From: DATKZS01 sp035527835 [NCBI: bacterium]
GTDB taxonomy: Bacteria; RBG-13-61-14
Reading direction: 5' to 3'
Assembly: GCA_035527835.1 (NCBI GenBank)
Contig: DATKZS010000011.1
Span: 1 to 40,085 of the forward strand
DNA: 40,085 nucleotides
Part shown: positions 22,453 through 31,072 of the stretch, in pieces
How positions within the stretch are numbered: the first letter of the stretch is position 1
How the letters are laid out: each line of letters starts with the position of its first letter
Notes under the pieces: generated by a model
Databases searched by the model: none
What the model was told of the DNA's origin: nothing
What the model saw: the letters and a program-made list of their open reading frames with translations, nothing else
Translations under genes and position numbers: made by a program

Positions 22453-23526
22453 ATGAAGGCTTGGTGGTTGGCGGTGATGGCGCTGGGTCTTTTGCCGGCG
22501 GCGGCGCTGGCGGCGGTGGTCAAGGAGGGCGTGGATTACAAGGGGTGGAAGTGCGTGTCGCTTTCGAACAAGACGACGCAGGTGCTGGTGGCGCCGGAGC
22601 TGGGCGGCCGGATCATCCAGTACCGGGTGAACGGCAAGGAGTGGCTGTGGGTGAACCAGGACCTGGCGGGCAAGGTGGAGCCGCTGCCGGAAAAGGTGGA
22701 CATGGATTTGTGGAAGAATTACGGCGGCGACAAGCTGTGGCCGGCGCCGCAGGGCTGGAGCGGCAAGGGCCAGTGGCCCGGTCCCGGCGACGCGGTGATG
22801 GACGCGCCGTTCAAGTATGAGGTGCTCGCGGGCAAGGGCAAGCAAGTGAAGCTCAAGCTCACCGGGTCGAGCGAGGGCGGATACGCCGGCGTGCAGTACG
22901 AGCGCACGCTCACCTTGAAGGACGGATCGAGCCGGCTCACCATCGAGATCACCATGAAGAACGTCTCCGACCGCGCCGTGTCCTGGGGCATCTGGGAGGT
23001 GGCGCAGATGGACTTCTCGGACCACGGCAAAAAGCGCGGCGCTAACGACTGGAACGAGGACGCCTACCTCGCGATCCCGCTGAACCCGAACAGCCGCTGG
23101 CCGGAGAAGTGCCAGGTCATGTTCGGCGAGGCCTCGAGCTTCAACTGGCAGCCGGACTATCAGAAGGGCCTGATGATCGTGCGCTACATGAATTTCGTGG
23201 GCAAGATGACGCTGGACGTGTCGGCCGGGTGGGCGGCCATGGTTGACCCGGCCAAGGGCCAGACCTTTGTCGAGCGCTTCCCGGCCTACGACGCGACCCA
23301 GGATTATCCGGACGGCGGGAACTTCGAGGTCTGGGTCGCGGGCAAGGGCGAGTTCGTGCACAAGAACGAGCGCCGCGTGGCCGCGGACGATCCTCAGGGC
23401 CGCCTGATCGAGATGGAGCCGCTGGGCCCCAAAGTCACTCTCAAGCCCGGAGAAGAAACCTATCTTAAGACCAGTTGGGAGGTATATAAGGGCGGGCTCG
23501 AAGCCGTGCCGGAAATGAAAAAATAA
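22453..23526 (+). CDS. Secreted DUF4380-like protein (galactose-mutarotase fold)
   Basis: 357 residues. A signal peptide is clear: MKAWWLAVMALGLLPAAALA, with likely cleavage after Ala-Leu-Ala near 20-21. The mature part is beta-rich and follows the DUF4380 pattern: VLVAPELGGRIIQYRVNGKE, WPAPQGWSGKGQWPGPGDAV, TIEITMKNVSDRAVSWGIWE, and FPAYDATQDYPDGGNFEVW, with ETYLKTSWEVYKGG at the end. The GGRI and WPAPQ segments match the carbohydrate-recognition face of aldose-epimerase-like superfamily members. It is probably periplasmic or extracellular and may bind or process sugars; no enzymatic function is established for the family. GGAGGGGTAAGGAG before ATG 22453 fixes the start. Confidence 0.85.
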   Translation: MKAWWLAVMALGLLPAAALAAVVKEGVDYKGWKCVSLSNKTTQVLVAPELGGRIIQYRVNGKEWLWVNQDLAGKVEPLPEKVDMDLWKNYGGDKLWPAPQGWSGKGQWPGPGDAVMDAPFKYEVLAGKGKQVKLKLTGSSEGGYAGVQYERTLTLKDGSSRLTIEITMKNVSDRAVSWGIWEVAQMDFSDHGKKRGANDWNEDAYLAIPLNPNSRWPEKCQVMFGEASSFNWQPDYQKGLMIVRYMNFVGKMTLDVSAGWAAMVDPAKGQTFVERFPAYDATQDYPDGGNFEVWVAGKGEFVHKNERRVAADDPQGRLIEMEPLGPKVTLKPGEETYLKTSWEVYKGGLEAVPEMKK

Positions 23527-23548
23527 GCCGGTTTAATGGCCGTGTTGA

Positions 23549-23583
23549 GGGACGGACTCATCCCCGGAGGAGGGTCCGTTCCC
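23549..23583. terminator. Hairpin after the DUF4380 gene
   Basis: GGGACGGAC (23549-23557) pairs with GTCCGTTCCC (23574-23583) with one bulged T, around a C/G-rich loop. It is 23 bases after the stop and has no T-run, so it is a possible rather than certain terminator. Confidence 0.45.
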
Positions 23584-23689
23584 CGCTATTAACAATAATA
23601 TCACGATGCTTTGCGCGCTGGGGGAGCGCGGGGAGCGCCGGTTGACACCCTCCCCTTTGTCGAATAAAGTAAATGACAGGGAAGAATTG

Positions 23690-25273
23690 ATGCCGCCGCG
23701 CGTGTTATTATCCTCGGTCTTCAAGCCGTTCGGAATTGACAATATTTATAGCCGAAGGGAATCCAAGATCGAGCTGTTCCACAACCAGCTCACCAAGGCT
23801 CAGGGACCGTTCTCGATCCGCAACTTTTACCATACCTTCGGCCTCCACCTCATCGCCAAAAATATTTCCGCCCCGACCACGGTGCTGGATTTCCCCACCC
23901 TGGATCGCTTCCGCCGGGAAGTTAAAAAGGGCTACGACATCGTAGGGCTGGGCGCGATCACGCCCAATTTCCAGAAGGTGAAACGGATGGTGGAGGAGAC
24001 GAGAGAGCTTTCGCCCGGGTCCACCATCGTGCTCGGGGGCTTCTGCGCCTCGGTCCCGGACATTGAGAAAATGATGAAGGTGGATTACGTGTGCGTGGGC
24101 GACGGCATCACCTTTATGCGCGACCTGTTGGGTGAGCCCCAGGAGTTCCGGTTCCAGAACCCGGACATCTGGAGCGAGACGCGGGAGATTTTCGGGGCGC
24201 CGGTGTTCGGGGCGAGGAACCCGCAGATTGTGGTCGGGCTGGGCTGCTCATACGGCTGCGATTTCTGTTCGCCCAGCCATTTTTTCGGCCGGCGGCACAT
24301 CAAGTTTTTCAAGAACGGCGATGAGCTGTATCAGGAGATGCTGCGGGTGGAGCGGCGTTTCGGCTCGCTGGTGATCGGCTTGGTGGGCGACGATAATTTT
24401 TTGCTCGACCTGACGCGGGCCGAGGAGCTCCGGCGCCGGGTGGTGGAGGGCGGCAAGGTCTGGAACCTCTTCATTTTCGGGTCCGCGGACAAGGCGGCCG
24501 AGTTCGGGCCGGAGAAGCTGGCGGAGATGGGGGTGAGCACGATCTGGATCGGCCGCGAGAGCAGGTTTTCGGAATATCCGAAGATGCGCCGCGTCAATCT
24601 TCCGGAATTGATCGCCGGGCTCAGGTCTTACGGGATCAAGACCATCTTGAGCTCGATCCTGCTGGTGGACCGGCACACCAAGGAGAACATCGGGGAGGAC
24701 ATTGATGAACATCTGGCCGCCGGGCCGACTTTCAGCCAATTCTGCCATTACGGTCCGCTGCCGGGAACTCCGCTTTACGACCGGATGAACGAGGATGGCA
24801 GGCTTCTCACCGCCATTCCCTACGAGGAATGGCACGGATTCAAGCAGCCGTGGTTCGTTCACCCCGCATTCACGCTGGCGGAGGCCGAACAAATCCAGGA
24901 GCGGGCCTACCAGCGCGATTTCCACGAGCTCGGCCCGTCGCTGATGCGCTTCATCGCCGCGGAGCTCGAGGGCTGGCGGAACCTGCGAAACTCCAGCCGG
25001 TCTCATCTCCGGGCGCGGGCAAAATATTTTGCGGGCCAGATGTGGAAATACAAGGTCATGCTCCTGACCATGGAGTATGCCGCGCCCTCCAGGGAGATGA
25101 AATGCAAGGTGCGGGAGACGCGGGAGCGGGTGGAGAGCTCATTCGGCAAAGCCGGCGCCTTGGAAAAGTCCCTCGCCCTCGGGCTGGCCGGGACGAGCCG
25201 TTGGCGTGAGTTCCGGAGCCGGCGCTGGGGCGACGCAGTGCAGCCGCGAACCAGAGTAGCCCATTATAACTGA
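23690..25273 (+). CDS. Radical SAM protein with putative cobalamin-binding N-domain, paralogue 1
   Basis: 527 residues. Cys186, Cys190 and Cys193 in GLGCSYGCDFCSPSHFFGRR are the C-x3-C-x2-C ligands of the 4Fe-4S cluster that cleaves SAM. The preceding 170 residues have a Rossmann-like pattern (YDIVGLGAITPNFQKVKRMV, STIVLGGFCASVPD, DYVCVGDG), as in BchE-type B12-dependent radical SAM enzymes, but without the DxHxxG base-off histidine. The radical barrel continues with VIGLVGDDNFLLD, IWIGRESRF and YGIKTILSSILLVDRHTKEN. A distinctive C-terminal helical domain contains EGWRNLRNSSRSHLRARAKY. The start is ATG 23690; the upstream in-frame extension is not protein-like. It is followed by a paralogue on the same strand. 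The substrate is unknown; methyl transfer or ring chemistry is possible by family analogy. Confidence 0.88.
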   Translation: MPPRVLLSSVFKPFGIDNIYSRRESKIELFHNQLTKAQGPFSIRNFYHTFGLHLIAKNISAPTTVLDFPTLDRFRREVKKGYDIVGLGAITPNFQKVKRMVEETRELSPGSTIVLGGFCASVPDIEKMMKVDYVCVGDGITFMRDLLGEPQEFRFQNPDIWSETREIFGAPVFGARNPQIVVGLGCSYGCDFCSPSHFFGRRHIKFFKNGDELYQEMLRVERRFGSLVIGLVGDDNFLLDLTRAEELRRRVVEGGKVWNLFIFGSADKAAEFGPEKLAEMGVSTIWIGRESRFSEYPKMRRVNLPELIAGLRSYGIKTILSSILLVDRHTKENIGEDIDEHLAAGPTFSQFCHYGPLPGTPLYDRMNEDGRLLTAIPYEEWHGFKQPWFVHPAFTLAEAEQIQERAYQRDFHELGPSLMRFIAAELEGWRNLRNSSRSHLRARAKYFAGQMWKYKVMLLTMEYAAPSREMKCKVRETRERVESSFGKAGALEKSLALGLAGTSRWREFRSRRWGDAVQPRTRVAHYN

Positions 25274-25330
25274 GTTTGACGGGGTGAGGTCGGTTCACTA
25301 GAGCCGGTTTCATAACCCTTTCAAGAAGAA

Positions 25331-25408
25331 GAAACAAGGATATTAAGGATAATCAGGATAAGAAAAGCCCCTGGATTTATCCTTAAAATCCTTAATATCC
25401 TTGTTTCT
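25331..25408. repeat. Palindrome of the ACAAGGATATTAAGGAT family
   Basis: The left arm GAAACAAGGATATTAAGGAT (25331-25350) is perfectly complementary to ATCCTTAATATCCTTGTTTC (25389-25408). Tandem AAGGAT units continue inward in both arms. It lies between the two radical-SAM paralogues, 57 bases after the first stop. Related elements are at 27945 and 39690. Confidence 0.88.
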
Positions 25409-25478
25409 GATCTTCTGGTCGGGGATGATGGTGCTGGTTATGAAACCAGTTGTAGATTAAGATTCGGAGGAAGTCGGG

Positions 25479-27080
25479 ATGCGGCCGCGGATTCTGCTGT
25501 CATCGGTTTTCAAGCCTTTCGGCGTTGACAATATGTACAGCCGGAAAGGTTCCAAGATCGAGCTGTTCCATAATCAGATCACCCAGTTCCAAGGGGTGTT
25601 CTCGCTGCGCTCCCATATGTATAGTTACGGGCTGCACGCCATCGCCAATAATATAGACGCCCCCACCACCGTCCTGGAATTTCCCAGCTTCGAGCGCTTC
25701 CGCACGGAAATAAAAAAAGGCTATGACATCGTGGGCATTGGCGCATACATGCCCAATTTTCAGAAAGTGAAACGGATGGTGGAGGAAACGCGCAAGCTTT
25801 CGCCGCGCTCCACCATTGTCCTGGGCGGCTTCTGCGCCGCCGTCCCGGACCTGGAGAAGATGATGGACGTGGACTACGTGTGCATCGGCGACGGGGTCAC
25901 GTTCATGCGGGACCTGCTCGGAATGAGCAAGGATTTCACGTTCCGCGACGCGGAGATGTACGGGGAGGCCCGGGAGATGCTGGGCGTTCCCGTGTTCGGG
26001 CTGCGCAAATATCCGTATATAGTGGTGGGCCTGGGCTGTTCCTATGGCTGCGATTTTTGCTGTCCCAGTCACTTTTTCGGCCGCAAGCATATCAAGTTTT
26101 TCACCGGCGGCCGTGAGATCTTCGAGACCATGGTCCGGATCGAGCGCAAGTACCGCTCGAACCTGATTTGCCTGATCGGGGACGATAATTTCCTTCTTGA
26201 TTTGAAGCGGGCGGAAGAACTCCGGAAGTGCGTGGCGGACAGCGGCAAGGTTTTCAACATGCTGGTCTTCGGGTCATCGGACCAGGCGGTGGAGTTTGGG
26301 CCGGAGAAGCTGGCCGAGATGGGGGCAGGGACGCTCTGGATCGGCCGCGAGAGCATGTTTGGAGGCTATCGCAAGAACGCGGACATGAATATCAAGGGGC
26401 TGGTGGCGGAGCTCAAGCGCTATGGCATCAAGACCATCTTGAGCTCGATCCTGCTGCTGGACCAGCACACCAAGGAAAACATTGTAACCGACATTGACGA
26501 CCACCTGGCGTGTAAGCCTACCATGAGCCAATTCGCTCATCTTGCTCCCGTCCCGGGCACCCCCCTGTTCGACCGGATGCGCGAGGACCGGCGGATCCTG
26601 ACCGCCATTCCCTTTGAGGACTGGAATTACTTCACCCAACCGTGGTACACTCATCCCCACTTCAGCCTTACGGAAGCGCAGGAGGTCCAGGCCCGCGCGT
26701 ACCTGCGCGACTTCCACGAGCTCGGGCCTTCGCTCCTGCGCTATCTGGAGACGGAATATGAAGGCTGGCGGAACTTGAAGGATTCCGGCAAGCCGCATTT
26801 GCGCGCCCGGGCCGCATACTTCGCCGGCGAGATGCGCAAATATAAGGTCTTGCTTCTGGCCATGGAACACCTGGCGCCCACGGAGGAGATGCGGGACATG
26901 GTCCGGGAGGTCCGCGGGCGGGTCGAGGGGTCTTTTGGCCGCGCCAACGCACTGGAACAGGCGGTGGCGCGCGGCATCTTTGTCGCCGGCCGCTTCCGCG
27001 AGTTCCGGACCCGGCACTGGGGCGACGCCATTCAGCCAAGGACCATCGTAAAATACTATAACCAGGACCGGAAGGTATAA
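25479..27080 (+). CDS. Radical SAM protein with putative cobalamin-binding N-domain, paralogue 2
   Basis: 533 residues. It is collinear with paralogue 1 over its whole length; by my count 71 of the first 100 residues are identical. The cluster cysteines are Cys187, Cys191 and Cys194 in GLGCSYGCDFCCPSHFFG, with one extra Cys at 195. Shared blocks include LLSSVFKPFG, SKIELFHNQ, KKGYDIVG, PNFQKVKRMVEETR, YGIKTILSSILLLDQHTKEN and FHELGPSLLRY. The most divergent parts are residues 36-60 (QGVFSLRSHMYSYGLHA) and the strand before the cluster, likely substrate-side differences. GGAGGA lies 7 bases before ATG 25479. The pair is a tandem duplication that has been retained, suggesting two related reactions. 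No substrate gene is obvious nearby; an SDR follows. Confidence 0.88.
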   Translation: MRPRILLSSVFKPFGVDNMYSRKGSKIELFHNQITQFQGVFSLRSHMYSYGLHAIANNIDAPTTVLEFPSFERFRTEIKKGYDIVGIGAYMPNFQKVKRMVEETRKLSPRSTIVLGGFCAAVPDLEKMMDVDYVCIGDGVTFMRDLLGMSKDFTFRDAEMYGEAREMLGVPVFGLRKYPYIVVGLGCSYGCDFCCPSHFFGRKHIKFFTGGREIFETMVRIERKYRSNLICLIGDDNFLLDLKRAEELRKCVADSGKVFNMLVFGSSDQAVEFGPEKLAEMGAGTLWIGRESMFGGYRKNADMNIKGLVAELKRYGIKTILSSILLLDQHTKENIVTDIDDHLACKPTMSQFAHLAPVPGTPLFDRMREDRRILTAIPFEDWNYFTQPWYTHPHFSLTEAQEVQARAYLRDFHELGPSLLRYLETEYEGWRNLKDSGKPHLRARAAYFAGEMRKYKVLLLAMEHLAPTEEMRDMVREVRGRVEGSFGRANALEQAVARGIFVAGRFREFRTRHWGDAIQPRTIVKYYNQDRKV

Positions 27081-27152
27081 GAGGGAAAGAGAAGAGGGCA
27101 TATCAAGGTCCGCTTTCTTGACTGATTGCTGTCTATTAATAGAGGGGGAACA

Positions 27153-27914
27153 ATGGCGGTGAACTTCAGCTTAAAGGACAAGGTGGCGATTGTTACCGGA
27201 GCAAGCCGGGGCATCGGCGAGTCCATCGCGCGGACCTTCGCCGCGCAAGGCGCCAAGGTGGTGTTGTCGTCGCGCAAGCAGGAGGCGCTGGACGCCGTCG
27301 CGGACTCGATCAAGAAGGCCGGCGGCGAGGCCCTGCCGGTGGCGTGCCACACCGGCGAGTGCGGCCAGATCAACGCGCTCTTCGACCAGACCATGGCCGC
27401 GTACGGGCGGGTGGACATCCTGGTCAACAACGCCGCGACCAATCCGTACTTCGGCGACGTGCTCCACATCAGCGAGAGCCAGTTCGACAAGACCTTTGAC
27501 GTCAACACCAAGGGCTATTTCTTCATGGCCCAGAAGGCGGGGCTGATCATGATGCAGCAGAAAAAGGGCTGCATCATCAACGTGGCCTCCATCGCCGGCA
27601 TCCAGGCCTCGCCCATGCAGGGCGTGTACGGCATGACCAAGGCCGCGGTCATTCTCATGACCAAGTCGTTCGCCAAGGAGCTGGCCCCGTTCGGCGTCCG
27701 TTCCAACGCCATCTGCCCCGGACTCACCGCGACCAAATTCAGCAAGGTGCTGATCGAAACCAAGCCGATTTACGACGCCGCCATGATGATGATCCCCATG
27801 AAGCGCCACGCGCAGCCCGACGAGATCGCGGGCGCCGCGCTCTTCCTGGCCTCCGAGGCCGGGAGCTACGCCAACGGCGCGGTCATCGTGGTGGACGGAG
27901 GGGCAACGACCTGA
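27153..27914 (+). CDS. Short-chain dehydrogenase/reductase (FabG-like)
   Basis: 253 residues, classical SDR. The cofactor loop is VTGASRGIG (14-22). LVNNAATNPY (90-99) supplies the NNA motif. The catalytic set is Asn118, Ser146 in NVASIAGIQAS, and Tyr159 with Lys163 in VYGMTKAA. The C-terminus has SNAICPGLTATKF and the closing NGAVIVVDGGATT, as in 3-oxoacyl-ACP reductases and related NAD(P)H alcohol dehydrogenases. A start at ATG 27153 is set by AGAGGGGGA upstream; the in-frame Met at 27126 has no site. It lies 72 bases after the second radical-SAM gene on the same strand and may be cotranscribed with it, so it could reduce or oxidise a shared product. The substrate is not determined. Confidence 0.9.
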   Translation: MAVNFSLKDKVAIVTGASRGIGESIARTFAAQGAKVVLSSRKQEALDAVADSIKKAGGEALPVACHTGECGQINALFDQTMAAYGRVDILVNNAATNPYFGDVLHISESQFDKTFDVNTKGYFFMAQKAGLIMMQQKKGCIINVASIAGIQASPMQGVYGMTKAAVILMTKSFAKELAPFGVRSNAICPGLTATKFSKVLIETKPIYDAAMMMIPMKRHAQPDEIAGAALFLASEAGSYANGAVIVVDGGATT

Positions 27915-27944
27915 AGAAGGCCATTCGGGCAATTTTAAAAATGA

Positions 27945-28014
27945 TTAAACAAGGAGGTACAGGATATTCAGGATAATAAAATCTTATCCTTGACATCCTG
28001 AATATCCTTGTTAA
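27945..28014. repeat. Palindrome of the AAGGAT/CAGGAT family
   Basis: The left arm (27945-27976) has TTAAACAAGGAGGTACAGGA followed by TATTCAGGATAA. The right arm (27984-28014) holds TTATCCTTGACATCCTGAAT and then ATCCTTGTTAA. They pair well over ACAAGGA and ATATTCAGGAT. It sits between the convergent SDR and DegT genes and can serve both as a terminator. Confidence 0.82.
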
Positions 28015-28074
28015 TGAATTCTTTGTTTGCGGGCTCGGGCCGCGCTGGGTCTCTGCGCGAAATCAATCCCGCCG

Positions 28075-29271
28075 CTATTTACGGTAATACCCGAGCACCT
28101 TCTTCACCGCGGCGATCACGTCGTCCACGTCGGACCCGCCAAGCCACGGGTTGAGCGGGAGCGAGATCAGCGACCGCGACGCCCGCTCCGCGTGGGGCAG
28201 GCTGCCCGGCCGGTAGCCGTACTTGTCGCGGTAATAGCTCTGCTCGGGCACGCTCAGAAAATGAACCCCTACCCCGATCCCTTCACGCTGGAGCGCGTTA
28301 AGGATGTGATCGCGGTCAACCCGGAGCTTGCCGAGCTCCACCATGACCGCATACAGATGGTACGCGCTCTCGCAGTAGTCGGGCACCGTGAGCAGCGCGA
28401 GCGCGTCGTCCTCCCCCAAAGCCTCGTCATAGCGCGCCGCGATCTCCCGGCGCCGCTGCTGAAAGGCCGGGAACTTGTCGAGCTGGCTGAGCCCGATGGC
28501 CGCGAGCACGTCGGACAGATTGTACTTGAAGCCGACCTCCTTGACGTCCGTGTGCCGGAAGCCGGACGGGCCGTAGCGGCCCATGGCCTCCTTGTTGATC
28601 CCGTGCCAGCGCAGCCGCCGCGCGCGCTCGGCCATCGCGTCATCATTCGTGACCAGCATCCCGCCCTCGCCCGTGGTCACGTTCTTGGTGGCGTAGAAGC
28701 TCATGCAGGTGAGCTCCGAGATCGAGCCCACCGGCCGGCCCTTGTAAAATGTCCCCAGCGCGTGCGCGGCGTCCTCGATGACCCGCAGTCCGTGTTCTCT
28801 CGCCAGCTCCGTGATCGGGTCCAGGTCGCAGGCGATCCCGGTCATGTGCACCGGCATGACGGCCCGCGTTTGCGAAGTGACCGCCGCCGCGATCAGGTCA
28901 GGGTCAATGTTGAGGTCGGAGGAACGGACGTCAACGAAGACCGGGCGCGCGCCCACCGCCTCGATCATGTTGACGGTGGCGGCGAAGGTGATGGGCGTGG
29001 TGATGACCTCGTCGCCGGGCCGGAGATCGAGGCAGAGCAGCGCCACGTGCAGGGCGGCGGTGCCGGAGGTCATGGCCACGCCGTGGGCCGCGCCGCTCAT
29101 GGCCGCGACCCGGCGCTCCAGCTCCTCGCATTTCCTGCCCGTGGTGATCCAGCCGGAGCGCATGGCCTCGAGCACCGCCCGCTCCTCCTCCGGCCCCAGC
29201 ACCGGCCGATGGAACAAGAGCGGCTCCTGCCGCACGGGCGTTCCGCCCTCTATGGCCGGCTTGTCGTCCAT
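28075..29271 (-). CDS. DegT/DnrJ/EryC1/StrS-family aminotransferase
   Basis: 398 residues, PLP-dependent fold type I. Lys196 in SFYATKNVTTGEGG is the Schiff-base lysine. Other family blocks are GRKCEELERRVAAMSGAAHG, SGTAALHVALLCLDLRPGDE, EDAAHALGTFYKG, and the C-terminal GVGVHFLSVPEQSYYRDKYG, then SRSLISLPLNPWL. These enzymes typically aminate keto-sugars in surface-polysaccharide or antibiotic-sugar pathways. The ATG at 29271 overlaps the trpA stop in TGATG, with GAGAGG just upstream, so translation is coupled to trpA. A GTG at 29274 is a less likely start. The pairing with trpA is unusual. Glycosyltransferases are 15 kb away, not adjacent. Confidence 0.92.
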   Translation of the reverse strand: MDDKPAIEGGTPVRQEPLLFHRPVLGPEEERAVLEAMRSGWITTGRKCEELERRVAAMSGAAHGVAMTSGTAALHVALLCLDLRPGDEVITTPITFAATVNMIEAVGARPVFVDVRSSDLNIDPDLIAAAVTSQTRAVMPVHMTGIACDLDPITELAREHGLRVIEDAAHALGTFYKGRPVGSISELTCMSFYATKNVTTGEGGMLVTNDDAMAERARRLRWHGINKEAMGRYGPSGFRHTDVKEVGFKYNLSDVLAAIGLSQLDKFPAFQQRRREIAARYDEALGEDDALALLTVPDYCESAYHLYAVMVELGKLRVDRDHILNALQREGIGVGVHFLSVPEQSYYRDKYGYRPGSLPHAERASRSLISLPLNPWLGGSDVDDVIAAVKKVLGYYRK

Positions 29272-30071
29272 CACCTCTCGTCAATACCCCTTCGCAAGGC
29301 GCTCACGAATTCCCGCACCTTCCCCACCATTTCATCGCTGTCGCCATACTCTCCCACGATCCGGACAATGGCGCTGCCCACGACCACGGCGTCGGCCTCC
29401 CGCGCCACCGCCGCCGCCTGTTCCGGCGTCGAGATGCCGAAGCCCACCGCCACCGGCAGCGCGGAATACTTTCTGATCCGGGCCACGTCACGGGGGATGG
29501 TGGTCGAGACCGACGCCCGCTCTCCCGTCACCCCCGTCACGCACACGTAATAGATGAACCCGCTCGCCACCGCCGCGATCTCGGCCATGCGGCCGTCCGG
29601 AGTGGTCGGCGCCGTCAAGTAGATCACGTCCAGCCCGGCCTTTCGCGCCAGCCCCCGCAGACCCTCGCCCTCCTCCGGCGGAAGATCCACGATGAGAATA
29701 CCGTCAACCCCGGACTCCTGGGCCTCGCTCACGAACTTTTCCTCCCCGAACGAGAACACCGGGTTGTAGTAGCCGAAGAGCAAGAGCGGCGTGTCATGGC
29801 GCTTCCGGAAATTTTCCACCAGCTCGAAGAGCTCGGGCAGTCCGAAATAATTCTTCAGCGCGCGCTCCGACGCCGCCTGGATGGTGGGCCCGTCGGCCAT
29901 GGGGTCGGAAAACGGCATGCCCAGCTCGATCACGTCCGCGCCGGCCTCGGCCAGGGCCTCGAGCAGCTCGAGCGTGCGCGGCAGGTTCGGGTCGCCCGCG
30001 GTGATGAAAGGGACCAGGCCGACCCGGCCCTCCTTTTTCAGCTGGTCAAAATGTTTGCCGATGCGCGACAT
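29271..30071 (-). CDS. trpA: Tryptophan synthase alpha subunit
   Basis: 266 residues. It cleaves indole-3-glycerol phosphate to indole and glyceraldehyde 3-phosphate, normally in complex with TrpB. Starting at ATG 30071, catalytic Glu49 (DVIELGMPFSDP) and Asp60 (MADGPTIQ) fall exactly on their E. coli numbers, which supports this start over the in-frame ATGs at 30098 and 30089. GGAGGA lies 10 bases upstream. Other motifs are LVPFITAGDP at the N-terminus, FGYYNPV, GILIVDLPPEE, GFIYYVCVTGVTGERA and the phosphate-binding VGFGISTPEQ plus VVVGSAIV. No trpB or other trp gene is in the window. It heads a two-gene operon with the DegT aminotransferase. Confidence 0.96.
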   Translation of the reverse strand: MSRIGKHFDQLKKEGRVGLVPFITAGDPNLPRTLELLEALAEAGADVIELGMPFSDPMADGPTIQAASERALKNYFGLPELFELVENFRKRHDTPLLLFGYYNPVFSFGEEKFVSEAQESGVDGILIVDLPPEEGEGLRGLARKAGLDVIYLTAPTTPDGRMAEIAAVASGFIYYVCVTGVTGERASVSTTIPRDVARIRKYSALPVAVGFGISTPEQAAAVAREADAVVVGSAIVRIVGEYGDSDEMVGKVREFVSALRRGIDER

Positions 30072-30192
30072 GGAATCATGATCCTCCATAAAAGTCATTC
30101 CAGATTATAGCCACATTGCCGGAAAAACAACCGGGGCAAAAGCGCCGGTGTCATATTTTGACCGCGCCGGCTTTGCGGTTACCATACTTGCC

Positions 30193-30999
30193 ATGAACCA
30201 GTGGACCACGCCGGCGATCGTGCTTGCCGTCGAGCCGCGCGGAGAATCGGACCTCTCAGTGCGCTTGTTCACGCCGCGGCAGGGCCGGATCGTGGCGGTG
30301 GCCAAGGGCGCGCTGCGCTCGAAAAAGCGGTTCGCCGGGATCTTCGACCTGGCCCAGGTGGTGGAGGCCGGGCTCATGACCGCGCCGCGCAGCGGCCGCA
30401 TCATGGTCGAGCACGCGGCGGTCATCGAACAGTTCCCGCGCTTCCGCGAGCACCCCCGCCGCCTCGCCCGCGCCGCCCTGCTGCTCGAAATCATATCGTT
30501 GGGCGCGCCCGAGCCCGCTCCCTCCGCCGCGCTCTACGATCTGCTCCGCGGCGGGCTCGGCCGGCTGCACGACGAGCCGGACAGCGACCGCTTCGCCATC
30601 GCTTATGCCTTCCGCATGATCGCGGCCATGGGCTACCGGCCGGGGCTGGATTGCTGCGTGCACTGCCTCCGGCCTTGGGCGAACGGACAGGCGCTCTTCA
30701 ACGCCGCCGCCGGCGGAGTGCTTTGCGCTTCCTGTTGCGAGCACGAAGATATTACTACCGGGGCGCGGCCCGCGGCCATGGAGATCACGCCCGACACCTC
30801 GCGCACCCTGACCGAGATCATGAAGGCCCCGGAGGCGCGGATCAGCCGGATCAGCTTCACCAGGAACGCGCTCACCCAGTCCCGCCGCCTTCTCGACCTG
30901 TTCATCGCCCACCACCTGCCCCGGCCCTCCCAGGTCATCCCGTTCATGGACGGACTGGACCGGCATGCAATTCCGGCAAGGCCCGGCGCCCGCCCCTGA
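30193..30999 (+). CDS. recO: DNA repair protein RecO
   Basis: 268 residues. RecO helps load RecA on SSB-coated DNA in the RecFOR pathway. The N-terminal OB fold starts TPAIVLAVEPRGESDLSVRL and FTPRQGRIVAVAKGALRSKK, the typical RecO opening. A helical domain follows. A zinc knuckle is visible as CCVHC and CASCC, about 24 residues apart. I choose ATG 30193 because the conserved sequence begins at once there. The GTG at 30148 would add 15 unlikely residues upstream of a possible TTGACC promoter (30158). With a -10 near 30183 the transcript would have almost no leader. It diverges from trpA. Confidence 0.93.
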   Translation: MNQWTTPAIVLAVEPRGESDLSVRLFTPRQGRIVAVAKGALRSKKRFAGIFDLAQVVEAGLMTAPRSGRIMVEHAAVIEQFPRFREHPRRLARAALLLEIISLGAPEPAPSAALYDLLRGGLGRLHDEPDSDRFAIAYAFRMIAAMGYRPGLDCCVHCLRPWANGQALFNAAAGGVLCASCCEHEDITTGARPAAMEITPDTSRTLTEIMKAPEARISRISFTRNALTQSRRLLDLFIAHHLPRPSQVIPFMDGLDRHAIPARPGARP

Positions 31000-31028
31000 T
31001 TGACACTCCGCGCCGCCTCCTTCATAAT
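31000..31028 (+). promoter_or_regulatory. Strong promoter for the GH31-like gene
   Basis: A perfect TTGACA (31000-31005) begins directly after the recO stop. It is followed after exactly 17 bp by CATAAT (31023-31028). The start of transcription would be near 31035, 38 bases before ATG 31073. CCTCC and GGAGG flank the -10 as a small inverted repeat. Confidence 0.7.
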
Positions 31029-31072
31029 GCGGAGGTATCGGTGGCCTTCGAGAAATCTTGCGGGAAGCGGCT

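Noticed and set aside
23606-23689. N-terminal extension of the first radical-SAM protein
   Set aside because: The 28 extra residues (MLCALGERGERRL...) are not matched in the paralogue, which starts at the aligned Met.
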